A stretch of 64,000 bases of DNA from Arthrobacter terricola (lineage in GTDB: Bacteria; Actinomycetota; Actinomycetes; Actinomycetales; Micrococcaceae). Position 1 is the first letter of the stretch. Each line of letters starts with the position of its first letter. The notes below the pieces were generated by a model, which worked only from the letters and a program-made list of their open reading frames with translations, was not told where the DNA came from and did not search any database. The stretch spans positions 1 through 64,000 of the forward strand of contig NZ_SMRU01000021.1 in the NCBI RefSeq assembly GCF_004354015.1, in the 5' to 3' direction. Position numbers and translations under genes: made by a program. Positions 33,997 to 42,296 of the stretch are shown here, piece after piece.

Positions 33997-34228
33997 TGAT
34001 ACTCCTAGCTCGATACGGTTCTGCTCGCCTCCGCTTGTTGCGGCCTGCACTGCTTTTGTCGTCGTTGCGGGCAGCACGGACGAAATCGAAGCGCGTCGAT
34101 CTGTTTCAGGACAAATCTAGGCGGTTCGATTATTTCGGGCGTCCATAGCATTCGGCCCGCCTGCTGGCGAGTCAAGCCCGTCTGCCTTGTGAGATTCACG
34201 TCACAAATCAGGCGCTATCAGCATTTCC

Positions 34229-34258
34229 TTGACATCGAGACCTGGACACAAGTAGCGT
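34229..34258 (+). promoter_or_regulatory. sigma-70-type promoter for the dioxygenase operon
   Basis: TTGACA (34229-34234), an 18-base spacer, and TAGCGT (34253-34258), about 43 bases before the ATG at 34301. It is the clearest -35/-10 pair I saw in the window. Confidence 0.5.
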
Positions 34259-34300
34259 CTGCAACTGACGGATCTACTCGAGTAACCAAGGGGGAGTTAA

Positions 34301-35302
34301 ATGAATACCGTTGTTGCACCTGAGTTCACCTTCACTGAGGAGGAGAAGAACTCGATCAAACGCGAACTTCGCGAAATCGGCACCAATCCTTACAAGGACT
34401 ACAAGCCATTCAGAAGAGTTGTACGGGAATACTCGGCCACTCTTGCTGGGACCCGGCTCTCTGACTTCGTGGCCGAAGTCAAGGAACGCGACCAGCTAGA
34501 ACACCCGTGCGTCACGATGGGAAATTGTCCGATCGACGATGACATCCCTTTCCTTGACTTTGAGAATGCCGTGGAAGACAAGCGGGCTCGAAAAACCACC
34601 TACGTGTCAGAAGCCTTCCTGCAGGTATTTGCGGAACTTGCCGGACAGCATGCTATTGGCTACATGAACGTCAACGATGGTGACGTCTTCCAGGATATTC
34701 ATCCATTGAAGCGGTTGTCTGATTCGCAGTCCCAGAAGGCGCTTAATGACATTGCGTTCCACAAGGATCTTGCGAATCACTTCGTGCGTCCTGACTGGGT
34801 CAACATTGTCGGGCTACGTGCCAGCCACGAAAATCGTATCTATACCTCGTTCACGAGGAACAAGGATGTTATCGATAATCTCGACGACCGCACGCTTGAG
34901 ATTCTCTCGAAGCCAATTTTTTACACCCCGTTCGATGACCTTTCGAAGGACGGAGGACGGGTTCTGCTTGGCGAGGCTGACTACCACCCTGTGATCGGCG
35001 GCGCAGGACCCAACGATGTGCGGGTATTTGAGAATCGAACCCTCGGGTTGAACCCGGAGGCGCAGACTGCCCTGTACAAGCTCTTCAAAACGCTCCACCG
35101 CCATAAGCAACGGTTCAACATCTCGCCGGGTATGTTCCTGGGCGAAGCGAACAACGAGAGTATTCATTGCAAGGAGAACCACATCGTGAACGACATTGAA
35201 GCGCTCCAGCATCGATGGCTGCAAAAGACGGTAAACGTGCGCGACGTCAATGACCACGCTGAGCACCTCGTGTCGGGGACGGACTACCTGATCAATGGTT
35301 AA
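34301..35302 (+). CDS. Fe(II)/2-oxoglutarate dioxygenase, clavaminate-synthase-like
   Basis: A 333-residue oxygenase of the VioC/AsnO type, whose members hydroxylate or desaturate amino acids or their conjugates using 2-oxoglutarate and O2. Iron ligands: FHKDLANHF (H154, D156) and IHCKE (H289); the 2OG-binding Arg is in HRWLQKT (R305). The family's usual VHGR...DRWL(Q/K)R pattern is recognisable. GGGGGAG precedes the ATG. The stop overlaps the glycosyltransferase start by eight bases, so both act in one pathway. The substrate cannot be read from sequence. Confidence 0.82.
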   Translation: MNTVVAPEFTFTEEEKNSIKRELREIGTNPYKDYKPFRRVVREYSATLAGTRLSDFVAEVKERDQLEHPCVTMGNCPIDDDIPFLDFENAVEDKRARKTTYVSEAFLQVFAELAGQHAIGYMNVNDGDVFQDIHPLKRLSDSQSQKALNDIAFHKDLANHFVRPDWVNIVGLRASHENRIYTSFTRNKDVIDNLDDRTLEILSKPIFYTPFDDLSKDGGRVLLGEADYHPVIGGAGPNDVRVFENRTLGLNPEAQTALYKLFKTLHRHKQRFNISPGMFLGEANNESIHCKENHIVNDIEALQHRWLQKTVNVRDVNDHAEHLVSGTDYLING

Positions 35303-36590
35303 GACTACAAATGCCCTTGCTGTCGCATCGATCGATGGCCTTGCAACGGTTGAATGCGGAATCGCAAGCATTGTCCATTGGTTCTTCGAGGAGTTTGAGG
35401 GGATTGCCGCGACAAGCGCCGGCTTGCGGGACAACGACTGGTCCCTCTATGCCTTGGCGCCCCGGATCGATGAGCGATCTTCTGACTTTTCGCCGGCAGT
35501 TCACCGGATTGTGAGCGATGCCTGCGGACGACATGGTGGGAGCTTTCGTTGGTTCGATGTTGAAGACACGTCGAGTCTGAAGACCGTCTGGTCCCTCGAC
35601 AAGCCGGAACGTTGGGAGACCATGTGTGCCGGACTTGCTGCTGAAGTCAAGAGACTATGCACTGAGCATGCGCGCGTGACGCTGGTCGTTCATGGTGTGA
35701 TGCTGACGGCTCTCCGTGAGTATCTTTCGGAAGAGGACAACCTTCAGATCGTTTTCGTGGCCCATAGCCTGGGGAGGGTCTTTGATGACAAGGCTTCCAA
35801 CAACCGAAGCATGTTTGAAGATCGCGGCTTTGCCGCAATGCAGAAGTTCCCTCAGGATCGTGTCGCCTACATCGGCTCCTACTTCCGATCAATACTCCTC
35901 GACAGATATGACCTGAGTCCGGACAAGCTAGTGCCGATGATCAACGCGATCCCTGAGTCGTCCTTTCGTTTCCCCAACGTAGATCAAGAGGAGGCGCACC
36001 GGTATCTCGCCTCACGTGGGATCCCGCTGGACAAGCGCCTCTATTTTTCTTGGGGACGGTGCACTGGACAGAAGGGTTTCGACGCGCTAATTCCGGCATT
36101 TCGGACGTTTCTAAAAACAACCCCTGACGCGCACCTAGTGCTACTCATGCCGCAGGAAGTGTCGCCGCAGGACTACATCGATCTCCTTGACCGTGAGCTC
36201 AGTTCGATTCCGGAGGAAAGCGTAACAGTCATCCGCGAATTTGACCCCCTTATTCCTTACTTTCTCCTCCAGCATCCGGCATTGTTCGCTGCGATCTTTG
36301 CATCGCGTTTTGAGGGAGCTCCCTTAACCGTCCTTGAAACCCTGCGTTTTGGGCGCAGCGATCTAAAAATCCTCTGGAACGATATTCCGCCAATGGCTCA
36401 GTTCCTGAACGGGGTTGAAAATGCGATTGTAATGAAGTCGCTGTCCGAGGAGCACATCAACGACGCATTGCGTGAGGCCGAGAACTCCCCCCGTCTTGAA
36501 CGGCAGAATCAGGGAGGATCCTACCTGGATAACATCTCCGAAGGACTGGCGGAAGCCCTCAACTGGTGGACCGAGCCATCACTCGCCTGA
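35295..36590 (+). CDS. GT-B glycosyltransferase (GT4-like)
   Basis: A 431-residue protein with two Rossmann halves. The N-terminal half has LVVHGVMLTAL and IVFVAHSLGRVF; the C-terminal half has YFSWGRCTGQKGFDALIPAF, VIREFDPLIPYFLL, and the nucleotide-sugar site ASRFEGAPLTVLETL (E-x7-E type). It should transfer a sugar from a nucleotide donor in the cytoplasm. It is coupled to the dioxygenase upstream and the MFS gene downstream. Most similar in organisation to glycosyltransferases of small-molecule biosynthesis; acceptor unknown. Confidence 0.82.
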   Translation: MVKTTNALAVASIDGLATVECGIASIVHWFFEEFEGIAATSAGLRDNDWSLYALAPRIDERSSDFSPAVHRIVSDACGRHGGSFRWFDVEDTSSLKTVWSLDKPERWETMCAGLAAEVKRLCTEHARVTLVVHGVMLTALREYLSEEDNLQIVFVAHSLGRVFDDKASNNRSMFEDRGFAAMQKFPQDRVAYIGSYFRSILLDRYDLSPDKLVPMINAIPESSFRFPNVDQEEAHRYLASRGIPLDKRLYFSWGRCTGQKGFDALIPAFRTFLKTTPDAHLVLLMPQEVSPQDYIDLLDRELSSIPEESVTVIREFDPLIPYFLLQHPALFAAIFASRFEGAPLTVLETLRFGRSDLKILWNDIPPMAQFLNGVENAIVMKSLSEEHINDALREAENSPRLERQNQGGSYLDNISEGLAEALNWWTEPSLA

Positions 36591-37786
36591 CCAGTCTGGC
36601 GATTTCGTCGGCCCGATTCTCATATTTCGCGGCCGGTTACTCCCTCGCGTGCTGGTACTCACAAGTACCAGCTGTGAGGGAGCGTCTAGGGCTCAATGAC
36701 CTCGAGTTGGGATGTGCGCTAACCATTGCTCCCCTGACGACGCTGATCAGTACTTTCCTCTATGGGCGTCTATCCTCTGACGCCCATAAAGGAAGACGAC
36801 TGTCGATTTCCCTGGTACTTCTCTCTACCTTCGTCCTGGGTATTGGCCTTGCAGATTCAAAGCCCTGGCTCTTCATTTCGTTGGTACTGCTCGGCATTTC
36901 AAATTGCGCCGTACAGATTGAGTCAAACAGCCGCGCCCATCTTGTTGAAGACGTGTCTCGGAAGAGCTTCTCGCTCTCTTGCCATGGTTTTTACTCAGTG
37001 GGAGTCGCCGTCGCGGGTGTGCTTGCGACCATCATTCCGGGAAATAATGCGGGCCCTCCGATGCTCCTTTTTTCACCGGGCCTCGTTGTACTCGTCGGGC
37101 TAGGTATTTTTAGAATTCAGCCAATCCAGGAGGCTGCTTCCAGAGAAGCAGCGGAAGCATCATGGTCAGAACGTACCGTCAGACTCTCGCGTGGCCTTCC
37201 AATCGTGCTTCTGCCGGGGCTGGGAATGGTGCTACTCGCTCTCGAGTCGACAGTGAACGGTTGGCACAGTGCTCTCGCTTTGGAGAACGACCCCGGGGCT
37301 GACTGGCCAGGCATCATCTTTGCGGCGTACGGAACAGGAAGTCTCCTGATTCGGTTCACGGGAGATTTCGTGCGGCGTAAGTACGGTCTCCTAACAACGT
37401 TTGTAGTCATGTTCCCGGTCTCGTTCTCCTGCTTCGCGATTTACCTAATGACACACAGCGTGCTGGTGCTGGTGGTCTTCTTCTTCCTCCTGGGTGTTGC
37501 GCTGGGGATCGCTTATCCCGATGCATTGCGGTTGGCTTCACTTCGGGAGGGTTCAGGCTCGAATCGTGAGATTTCAACTGTTATCAAATTCGGAACACTG
37601 GGAGTAGTTCTATCGAACCCGGCGATCGGCCTCACCTCCGAATTCATTGGTGTCGGGGGGGCATTCCTTGTCCTTAACATTGTTGCGCTGGTGGCCGCGG
37701 GGCCGGTTGCCGTGAAGCTTGTTAGTTCTGCAAAGGAGATGGCTTTTGGAACAAGACGTGAAAGTGCAGGAAGAATCAACCGGTGA
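36566..37786 (+). CDS. MFS transporter, YbjJ/FucP-like
   Basis: A 406-residue, 12-helix major facilitator. The first cytoplasmic loop YGRLSSDAHKGRR and the repeat after helix 7-8, GDFVRRKYGLL, are the MFS loop motifs. The GTG start at 36566 overlaps the glycosyltransferase by 25 bases. As the last enzyme-free member of the operon it most likely exports the glycosylated product, which also would give self-protection. The opposite, uptake, cannot be excluded. Confidence 0.85.
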   Translation: MDRAITRLTSLAISSARFSYFAAGYSLACWYSQVPAVRERLGLNDLELGCALTIAPLTTLISTFLYGRLSSDAHKGRRLSISLVLLSTFVLGIGLADSKPWLFISLVLLGISNCAVQIESNSRAHLVEDVSRKSFSLSCHGFYSVGVAVAGVLATIIPGNNAGPPMLLFSPGLVVLVGLGIFRIQPIQEAASREAAEASWSERTVRLSRGLPIVLLPGLGMVLLALESTVNGWHSALALENDPGADWPGIIFAAYGTGSLLIRFTGDFVRRKYGLLTTFVVMFPVSFSCFAIYLMTHSVLVLVVFFFLLGVALGIAYPDALRLASLREGSGSNREISTVIKFGTLGVVLSNPAIGLTSEFIGVGGAFLVLNIVALVAAGPVAVKLVSSAKEMAFGTRRESAGRINR

Positions 37787-37787
37787 A

Positions 37788-37946
37788 ATGAGCAATCACG
37801 CTTTCATCCTTATGACTGGGTGCAAGGCGGCGTGTGGTTCCGTCGGAGCTTGCGCGCAAGAGTTGGTCGATGACCCACCAAAAACGCCGCTTATTGATCC
37901 TCTCCGGGGCCAGGGATCCGGCAAAGTCGTGGTTCATGTGGTTTGA
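37788..37946 (+). CDS. possible Cys-containing peptide, 3' end in IS
   Basis: ATG two bases after the MFS stop. The frame gives [20 protein letters not shown] then [19 protein letters not shown] and enters the insertion sequence at 37911, stopping at 37946. C-x3-C-x5-C in a short peptide directly after a dioxygenase-glycosyltransferase-exporter operon is what a ribosomally made precursor could look like, but the ribosome site is weak (GGTG) and the natural C-terminus is lost. Low confidence. Confidence 0.3.
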   Translation: MSNHAFILMTGCKAACGSVGACAQELVDDPPKTPLIDPLRGQGSGKVVVHVV

Positions 37947-39172
37947 AGGAGCTTGAGGGCCCTGGCTGGGTCGCGGGCGTGGTGTCTGTTGGCGTGGGCG
38001 ATGTTGGTTGTCCGGCCAGGCGGAGGAGGCCGATCGCGAGGCTGCGGAGGCTGGCCATCACTCTGGGAGCGTTACCGGTCCTGATCAGGGATTTGTCTTC
38101 TCCGTAGGTCACGTCGCGGACCCAGTGGAGCTTGTTCTCGATGTGCCAGTGTTCCCGGACCCAGTTGGCGAGGGTGGAGGGGTCGGTGTCCGCGCTGGTG
38201 ATTAGGTACACGATCTCGACAGTCTTCTTGCCCTTGACGGTCACGGTCCGTCGGAGCTGAGCGACCTGGGATGCGCCTGCGAAATCGATCCAGGCAGGGA
38301 CCGTGGTGGTTTTGATGGTGCGCCGGCTACGGCGGCCACGGTTCGTGGTGATCGTGGAGACCGCGGGGACCTGCGCCCAGGGCAAGGCCTTCAGGCGCTG
38401 GCGCAGGGATGGCTTGTTCCCCTTGACTGTCATAACGTAGTCGGCGCCCCGGCTCACGATCAATGCTGCGGTGTCGGTTTGGGTGTGCATGGCATCCAGG
38501 GTGATCACAGCGCCGGCAAGGTCTTCGAACCCGGCTAACAGGTCCCGGACCGCGGGGATCTCATTGGACTTCTGCGTCACTTGAACTTGTCCCAGCACGG
38601 TGCCGATCCCGTGGGCCAGGGCCGCGACCAGATGAGGGGCAGCAGCGTCCTTTTTCCTGGCGCCACGGACTGTTTTGCCGTCGATCGCGATTACCCGGCG
38701 CCCTTGAACGGTTTTGCATGCGGGTGAAGGCCCAGGAACCCAGGAGCCGATCGAGCCGGTCAGCATCAATCGTGGCGAAGGCCCGACGGAACGTTGATTC
38801 CTCCGCTGGACCGCGTGCAGCTCCCAGCCGAGAAAGGATCTCCGGGCTGGTATCGGCAGCCGAATGCCCGATCGCGGCAAAAGACCGGGCGCCGGCCAGA
38901 ACCGCGGCGACTCCGATCGTCAGCAACCCGGCCAGAGTATGCCGTTTCCCCCGCGCTTTCCGCGGATCGGGCACCTGAGAGAGGATCTGGAGGAGATCCA
39001 TGGCGTCATGGACGGGCAGGGGATGAGAAGATGGCATCTGAGAACTCTTGGCAGGGAAGTGGCGTGAACACCTACTGACTTACCGGGAGTTCTCTTCGAT
39101 TAACAGCCCGACCCCGGATCGTCTCACATATTAAGACGCCACGCCCCAGCCCACGACTTTGCCGGATCCCTG
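37911..39172 (-). mobile_element. ISAs1-family insertion sequence, decayed
   Basis: A 1262-bp element bounded by perfect 22-bp inverted repeats (37911-37932 and 39151-39172; outer end CAGGGATCCGG). It holds one transposase gene with two frameshifts. The ten bases outside each end (left ...CCGGGGC, right CAGCCTG...) do not match, so no target duplication is left; flanking DNA was probably rearranged or deleted. It cuts the sequence downstream of the MFS operon. Confidence 0.88.
37934..39037 (-). pseudogene. ISAs1-like transposase with two frameshifts
   Basis: The N-terminal frame (from 39037) has [34 protein letters not shown] and [20 protein letters not shown], typical of ISAs1 transposases. 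Near 38730 homology moves to another frame with [29 protein letters not shown] (catalytic Asp) and [18 protein letters not shown] (catalytic Glu region). Near 38005 a second shift is needed to reach the natural end [16 protein letters not shown], with TGA at 37934-37936. The catalytic residues survive but no full-length protein can be made. Confidence 0.85.
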
Positions 39173-39252
39173 CAGCCTGACCCACCCACCACGGAGACAA
39201 CCGGATTTACACCACAACACGGGACTTGACCACGGATATTACGAAGGCACGG

Positions 39253-40032
39253 TTAGAAGGCCTCCAGTTTCGACCTCGCAGCGTCGACTAGCTTCCGAAC
39301 GTCCGCTTGGCTCAGGCCGATTGTTGCCAGTCGAATCACGACATTCCGGGATTGGAACTCGACGTTTTGCTCATCCAATTTCGTCCCATCGGGGTAGGCT
39401 CCGCTTCCCGCTGGCTCGGAATGGAGTTCATAGGATTCGACCCATGAGACAATTCCGGGGCCGAACGATCCTGAAGGGTCTGCTCTCGGCGTGACTTTGG
39501 AACCGTTGATGTCGGTATATCCAACGCAATTGCTAACGCCAGAAGCGATCAGCTGCATGTGGGAGGTAGCGGCAGCGTTGTCATCGAAGGCGCGTGCCGC
39601 TTCATTAAGATGGCTCCCACCAAGAATGTTTCCAGGCATCAGGGTTACCGGGCCACCGCTGACCGACCAAACTGCCGAATCCCAGTCCTTGTCCGATTTG
39701 TTTTCCGAGCCGTCCAGCGGCGCCTCCCGGTTGAAATGGCAGAACGGGAGGGTTTCGGGAGCGTAGGACCTCGTCAGATCCGCAATGTATCCAACGGTAT
39801 TGCTGGTCGGCTTACCTAGCTGGCCACCGTTCAGCTTCAGCGCGGTTTGTTCCTGTTCGCCCAAGAGAACTGATGGAAGTTGGTCCTGGCTAATGGTGCT
39901 TGCCGAGGAATGGCCCGACGCAATGGCCACCGCCGGTGCCGGGGACGCCAGTGTTGCCTGCGAGAATCCGCAACCGGCTAGTGCAATCCCGGTCCCTGCG
40001 ATGAGAAACGCGAGCAGTGGGCGTTTGTGCAT
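39253..40032 (-). CDS. PknH-sensor-like lipoprotein
   Basis: A 259-residue lipoprotein: signal RPLLAFLIAGTGIALAGC, linker, then a domain with LGKPTSNTVGYIADLTRSY, PETLPFCHFNREAP, FDDNAAATSHMQLIASGVSN and CVGYTDI (two Cys) and a C-terminal helix VRKLVDAARSKLEAF. The layout parallels the lipoproteins at 16501 and 48915. It presumably sits on the outer face of the membrane and binds a ligand or partner. ATG at 40032 follows AAGGGGAA. Last gene of a five-gene operon from 41688. Confidence 0.72.
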   Translation of the reverse strand: MHKRPLLAFLIAGTGIALAGCGFSQATLASPAPAVAIASGHSSASTISQDQLPSVLLGEQEQTALKLNGGQLGKPTSNTVGYIADLTRSYAPETLPFCHFNREAPLDGSENKSDKDWDSAVWSVSGGPVTLMPGNILGGSHLNEAARAFDDNAAATSHMQLIASGVSNCVGYTDINGSKVTPRADPSGSFGPGIVSWVESYELHSEPAGSGAYPDGTKLDEQNVEFQSRNVVIRLATIGLSQADVRKLVDAARSKLEAF

Positions 40033-40099
40033 GATTCCCCTTATGCGCATGGATTGGTTTCAGATGCTCGCCGACTTTCAGGACAGGGCCAGATCGGTC

Positions 40100-40423
40100 T
40101 CACCAGTTTTTGGCGGACCAGTCAACGGCGTTGTCCAAAGTGCTGCTTCCGTTTTGGCCGGCCTTTTCACTGCCTAGGCCGGAGACACCGCAGTACGAAT
40201 TGAGCGCGTTGAGGAGCCCAAGCGTGTTCCCCACGGAGTTCTGATCCAAGTCATGTGCAGTCAGCAGGTCTCGCTCTGTGCTTTGGCGTTGGCTGAACGA
40301 TTGGGCGGCATATTGATCGCAGGTCGTTGATCCTGCACCGTTGCAGCCGGACAGGATTAGGGCCGCGGCGATACCGACGATGGTTGTCAGGGCAGCCGGC
40401 CGGAAATGGGCGGTAGTGTTCAT
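40100..40423 (-). CDS. small two-Cys lipoprotein
   Basis: A 107-residue lipoprotein: signal TTIVGIAAALILSGC, then TTCDQYAAQSFSQRQSTERD and a second Cys in LNSYCGVSGLGSE. It shares the Cys-helix-helix-Cys plan and a C-x2-Y motif with 30841-31107. Located between the 59-residue membrane gene and the larger lipoprotein gene in the same operon. Confidence 0.68.
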   Translation of the reverse strand: MNTTAHFRPAALTTIVGIAAALILSGCNGAGSTTCDQYAAQSFSQRQSTERDLLTAHDLDQNSVGNTLGLLNALNSYCGVSGLGSEKAGQNGSSTLDNAVDWSAKNW

Positions 40424-40468
40424 GGGATTGTCCTCAAGGTGCGATTGAGAGGCTGTACTAGGTGGGTG

Positions 40469-40648
40469 TCAAGGCTTCTCGGCGGGCATTTTCCGCCCGA
40501 TGACGGCCAAAACAACCCCGACGATGTACATCGGGATGATCCAGACCATCTCCCGCGGGTAATACCCGATGACGGATGTTTTGAAGGCGGCGATGAAGAC
40601 AATAACGACGCCAATCAGGGTGACGATGTCCTTTTTCTTGATGTTCAT
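40469..40648 (-). CDS. 59-residue two-helix membrane protein
   Basis: Short frame with an excellent AAAGGAA seven bases before ATG. MNIKKKDIVTLIGVVIVFIA starts with a basic cap and the first helix; the second helix is VWIIPMYIVGVVLAVIGR, ending KMPAEKP. It fits neatly between neighbours (17 bases after the upstream gene, 45 before the next). Function unknown. Confidence 0.65.
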   Translation of the reverse strand: MNIKKKDIVTLIGVVIVFIAAFKTSVIGYYPREMVWIIPMYIVGVVLAVIGRKMPAEKP

Positions 40649-40665
40649 GGCATTCCTTTCGTGAA

Positions 40666-41409
40666 TTAGTCGTTGAAGCCGGGGTTCTTTTTTGTGATCT
40701 TTGAGGGCGGCGCCGGCGGGGCGTACTGTGCCGCGGAGCCGGCCGGCCAGCTTGTTGGCAGCTCGTATTTGCCCATCGTGCCCTTCTCCTGGACGACACG
40801 ACCCGCTCCCAGCAGCCGCTCAAATGCTTCGGCTTCGTCTGCTTCAAACGGGTCGGTGTCGGCTTTGCGGTACGCGACCGTTCGCTCCATCAGCTCGTGA
40901 GCCAAGGCTGCACTGTCTGTCGACTTGTCCAGGGTCAGCTGTAGGAACATGTTGGCGCTCTCTGACTTGTAGACCAGGCGGAGAGCCTCGATGCCCAGGA
41001 ATCCTTCCTTGCGCTGGAAGAGGATCTGCCGCAGCCAGGCGTAGCGAAGGTGCCCGGTGAGTGCTTTGCCTCGACGGCGGTTGGCGGCCAGGATCTTGCT
41101 TCCGGCGTTCAGGACAAGGGCGGCGCCTCCCCCGATCCAGCCGCCGCCCTTGTCGTATTTTTCGCAAATCATGGCGAACCGCGATTCGGTGACGTAGCAG
41201 TCGATCCGGACATCCTCTACGGACGCGATTTTGCGGAACTGGCTGCGGTTGTTGTCGTAGAGGTGCACTGAGGCGGCGGAGGCGTGGATGGGGCCGATGA
41301 TGTCCCCGTCGAGCCCGTCCCAGACCAGCTTCAGGTCCTGAGTCAGGCTAGGGTAGGCGAAAGATTCCGGCTCTCCGGGCTCCGTAACGGTCAACGGGCT
41401 GTAAACCAC
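40666..41409 (-). CDS. hypothetical cytoplasmic protein
   Basis: A 247-residue protein without signal or helix of membrane length. The N-terminal part is strand-rich (SVHLYDNNRSQFRKIASVED, VRIDCYVTESRFAMICEKY), then a Gly-rich loop (GGGWIGGGAALVLNAG), a basic segment (LAANRRRGKALTGHLRYAWL) and a Pro-rich tail ending KKNPGFND. The first part looks like a PH-like sheet. GTG at 41409 follows GGAGAG. Second gene of the five-gene operon; family not recognised. Confidence 0.55.
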   Translation of the reverse strand: MVYSPLTVTEPGEPESFAYPSLTQDLKLVWDGLDGDIIGPIHASAASVHLYDNNRSQFRKIASVEDVRIDCYVTESRFAMICEKYDKGGGWIGGGAALVLNAGSKILAANRRRGKALTGHLRYAWLRQILFQRKEGFLGIEALRLVYKSESANMFLQLTLDKSTDSAALAHELMERTVAYRKADTDPFEADEAEAFERLLGAGRVVQEKGTMGKYELPTSWPAGSAAQYAPPAPPSKITKKNPGFND

Positions 41410-41421
41410 AGGGCTCTCCGA

Positions 41422-41688
41422 TCAGTTCTTGGTGAAAGGGTTGGCGCGCACGTTCGGGTCCTGTGATGGTGGCGGGCCGGCCGCTGCATGCATCCGTGGC
41501 AGGACTCCAACCAGGAAGGCAACGTCTGCGGCTATACCAAGAACCCCCATGAAGCCGAGGATGGCCAGCAGGACCAGCCAGAAGGACCGGTTGCGGTCCG
41601 CGGCAAGCCATGCAGAACCGGGGCGGGTGACCGCGTAGGCAAACACTGCGGCATTCACGATGTAGCTAATGACTACCAAGGCGGTCAA
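41422..41688 (-). CDS. DUF2516-like membrane protein
   Basis: An 88-residue protein with three hydrophobic segments: ALVVISYIVNAAVFAYAVTR, FWLVLLAILGFMGVLGIAAD and AFLVGVLPRM. The spacing and the AVTRPGSAWLAADRNRSFWL segment resemble DUF2516. TTG at 41688 is favoured by AAGGGAAG seven bases upstream; a longer frame from 41727 runs into the palindrome. It heads the five-gene operon that carries the conserved promoter module. Confidence 0.65.
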   Translation of the reverse strand: MTALVVISYIVNAAVFAYAVTRPGSAWLAADRNRSFWLVLLAILGFMGVLGIAADVAFLVGVLPRMHAAAGPPPSQDPNVRANPFTKN

Positions 41689-41719
41689 AATCGCACTTCC
41701 CTTCGTTTCGGCTGGGGCA

Positions 41720-41790
41720 GGAAGCAATCGCTTCCGACCATTGAGACCGGCCCGGCTTCAGGTGCCGTGGTCATGATCCTGATGGATGCT
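41720..41790 (-). promoter_or_regulatory. promoter module: palindrome shared with 18663 region
   Basis: GGAAGC-AATC-GCTTCC (41720-41735) and, 49 bases on, GGTCATGATCCTGATGGATG, matching the arrangement at 18663. It directly precedes the start of the DUF2516-like gene, so a bound protein would affect initiation of that operon. Confidence 0.6.
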
Positions 41791-41840
41791 ATCGACTCGG
41801 ACATCCGGCGTTGAAGCGTTTCGCAATCGAGAGAAGAAAT

Positions 41841-41860
41841 TGTCCTCAGAATGGGGTACA
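41841..41860 (-). promoter_or_regulatory. operator-like 20-bp palindrome (site 7)
   Basis: TGTCCTCAGAATGGGGTACA, 153 bases upstream of the 41688 start and 121 bases beyond the GGAAGC palindrome. It overlaps the last codons of the decayed co-sensor gene. Confidence 0.65.
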
Positions 41861-42262
41861 ACATGGCGGCCGGTCGGTGAGCTCTACGAGAGTCGGGGCG
41901 TACTTCTCGTCGGTCGTTGATGCCAAAAAGGTGATCACAGTGGTTTCCCCTTGGGGGCCGTACACGAGCCATGACAGTGCCGCCGCGAGCTAGGTTGAGC
42001 AGCCAACAATCCTTTCGGACACGGCAGCGAGCATGCAGGGTGCTAACTCCTGCCGGCTGTCATCCAGGAGCTGGACGGTCACGCCGCACTCCTGTGCCCG
42101 ACGGGCTGCTGCCCTCCGCCGAGGTTGCCAGAACGTGCCCTCGGATTTCGTCGCCGAGCTGCGCTTCGATCAGCCGCAGCTCCTGCCGGTCGGTGTTTTC
42201 GAGTTCATTTATCATGACCTGCGACTTAGATCAGGGCAGGGACGGTGACCTCGCAGAAGTGC
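41846..42262 (-). pseudogene. remnant of a third two-component co-sensor gene
   Basis: Fragments in three frames reproduce the C-terminal third of the 43400-44398 protein in order: HFCEVTVPAL (there HVRDVTVPAL), TDRQELRLIEAQLGDEIRGH (there ADRQELRLIEAQLRDEIRGR), CGVTVQLLDDSRQEL, MLAAVSERIV, and finally TTVITFLASTTDEKYAPTLV (there ending NEPTLVEI). Several shifts and a missing N-terminus show that this is a dead copy. It abuts the intact DUF4190 gene. Confidence 0.75.
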
Positions 42263-42296
42263 CGTGAATCTGGGTACAACCCCGTGGTGTTCCGGA

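Noticed and set aside
37901..39182. Target-site duplication of the IS
   Set aside because: Flanking ten bases on the two sides do not match at any shift I tried.
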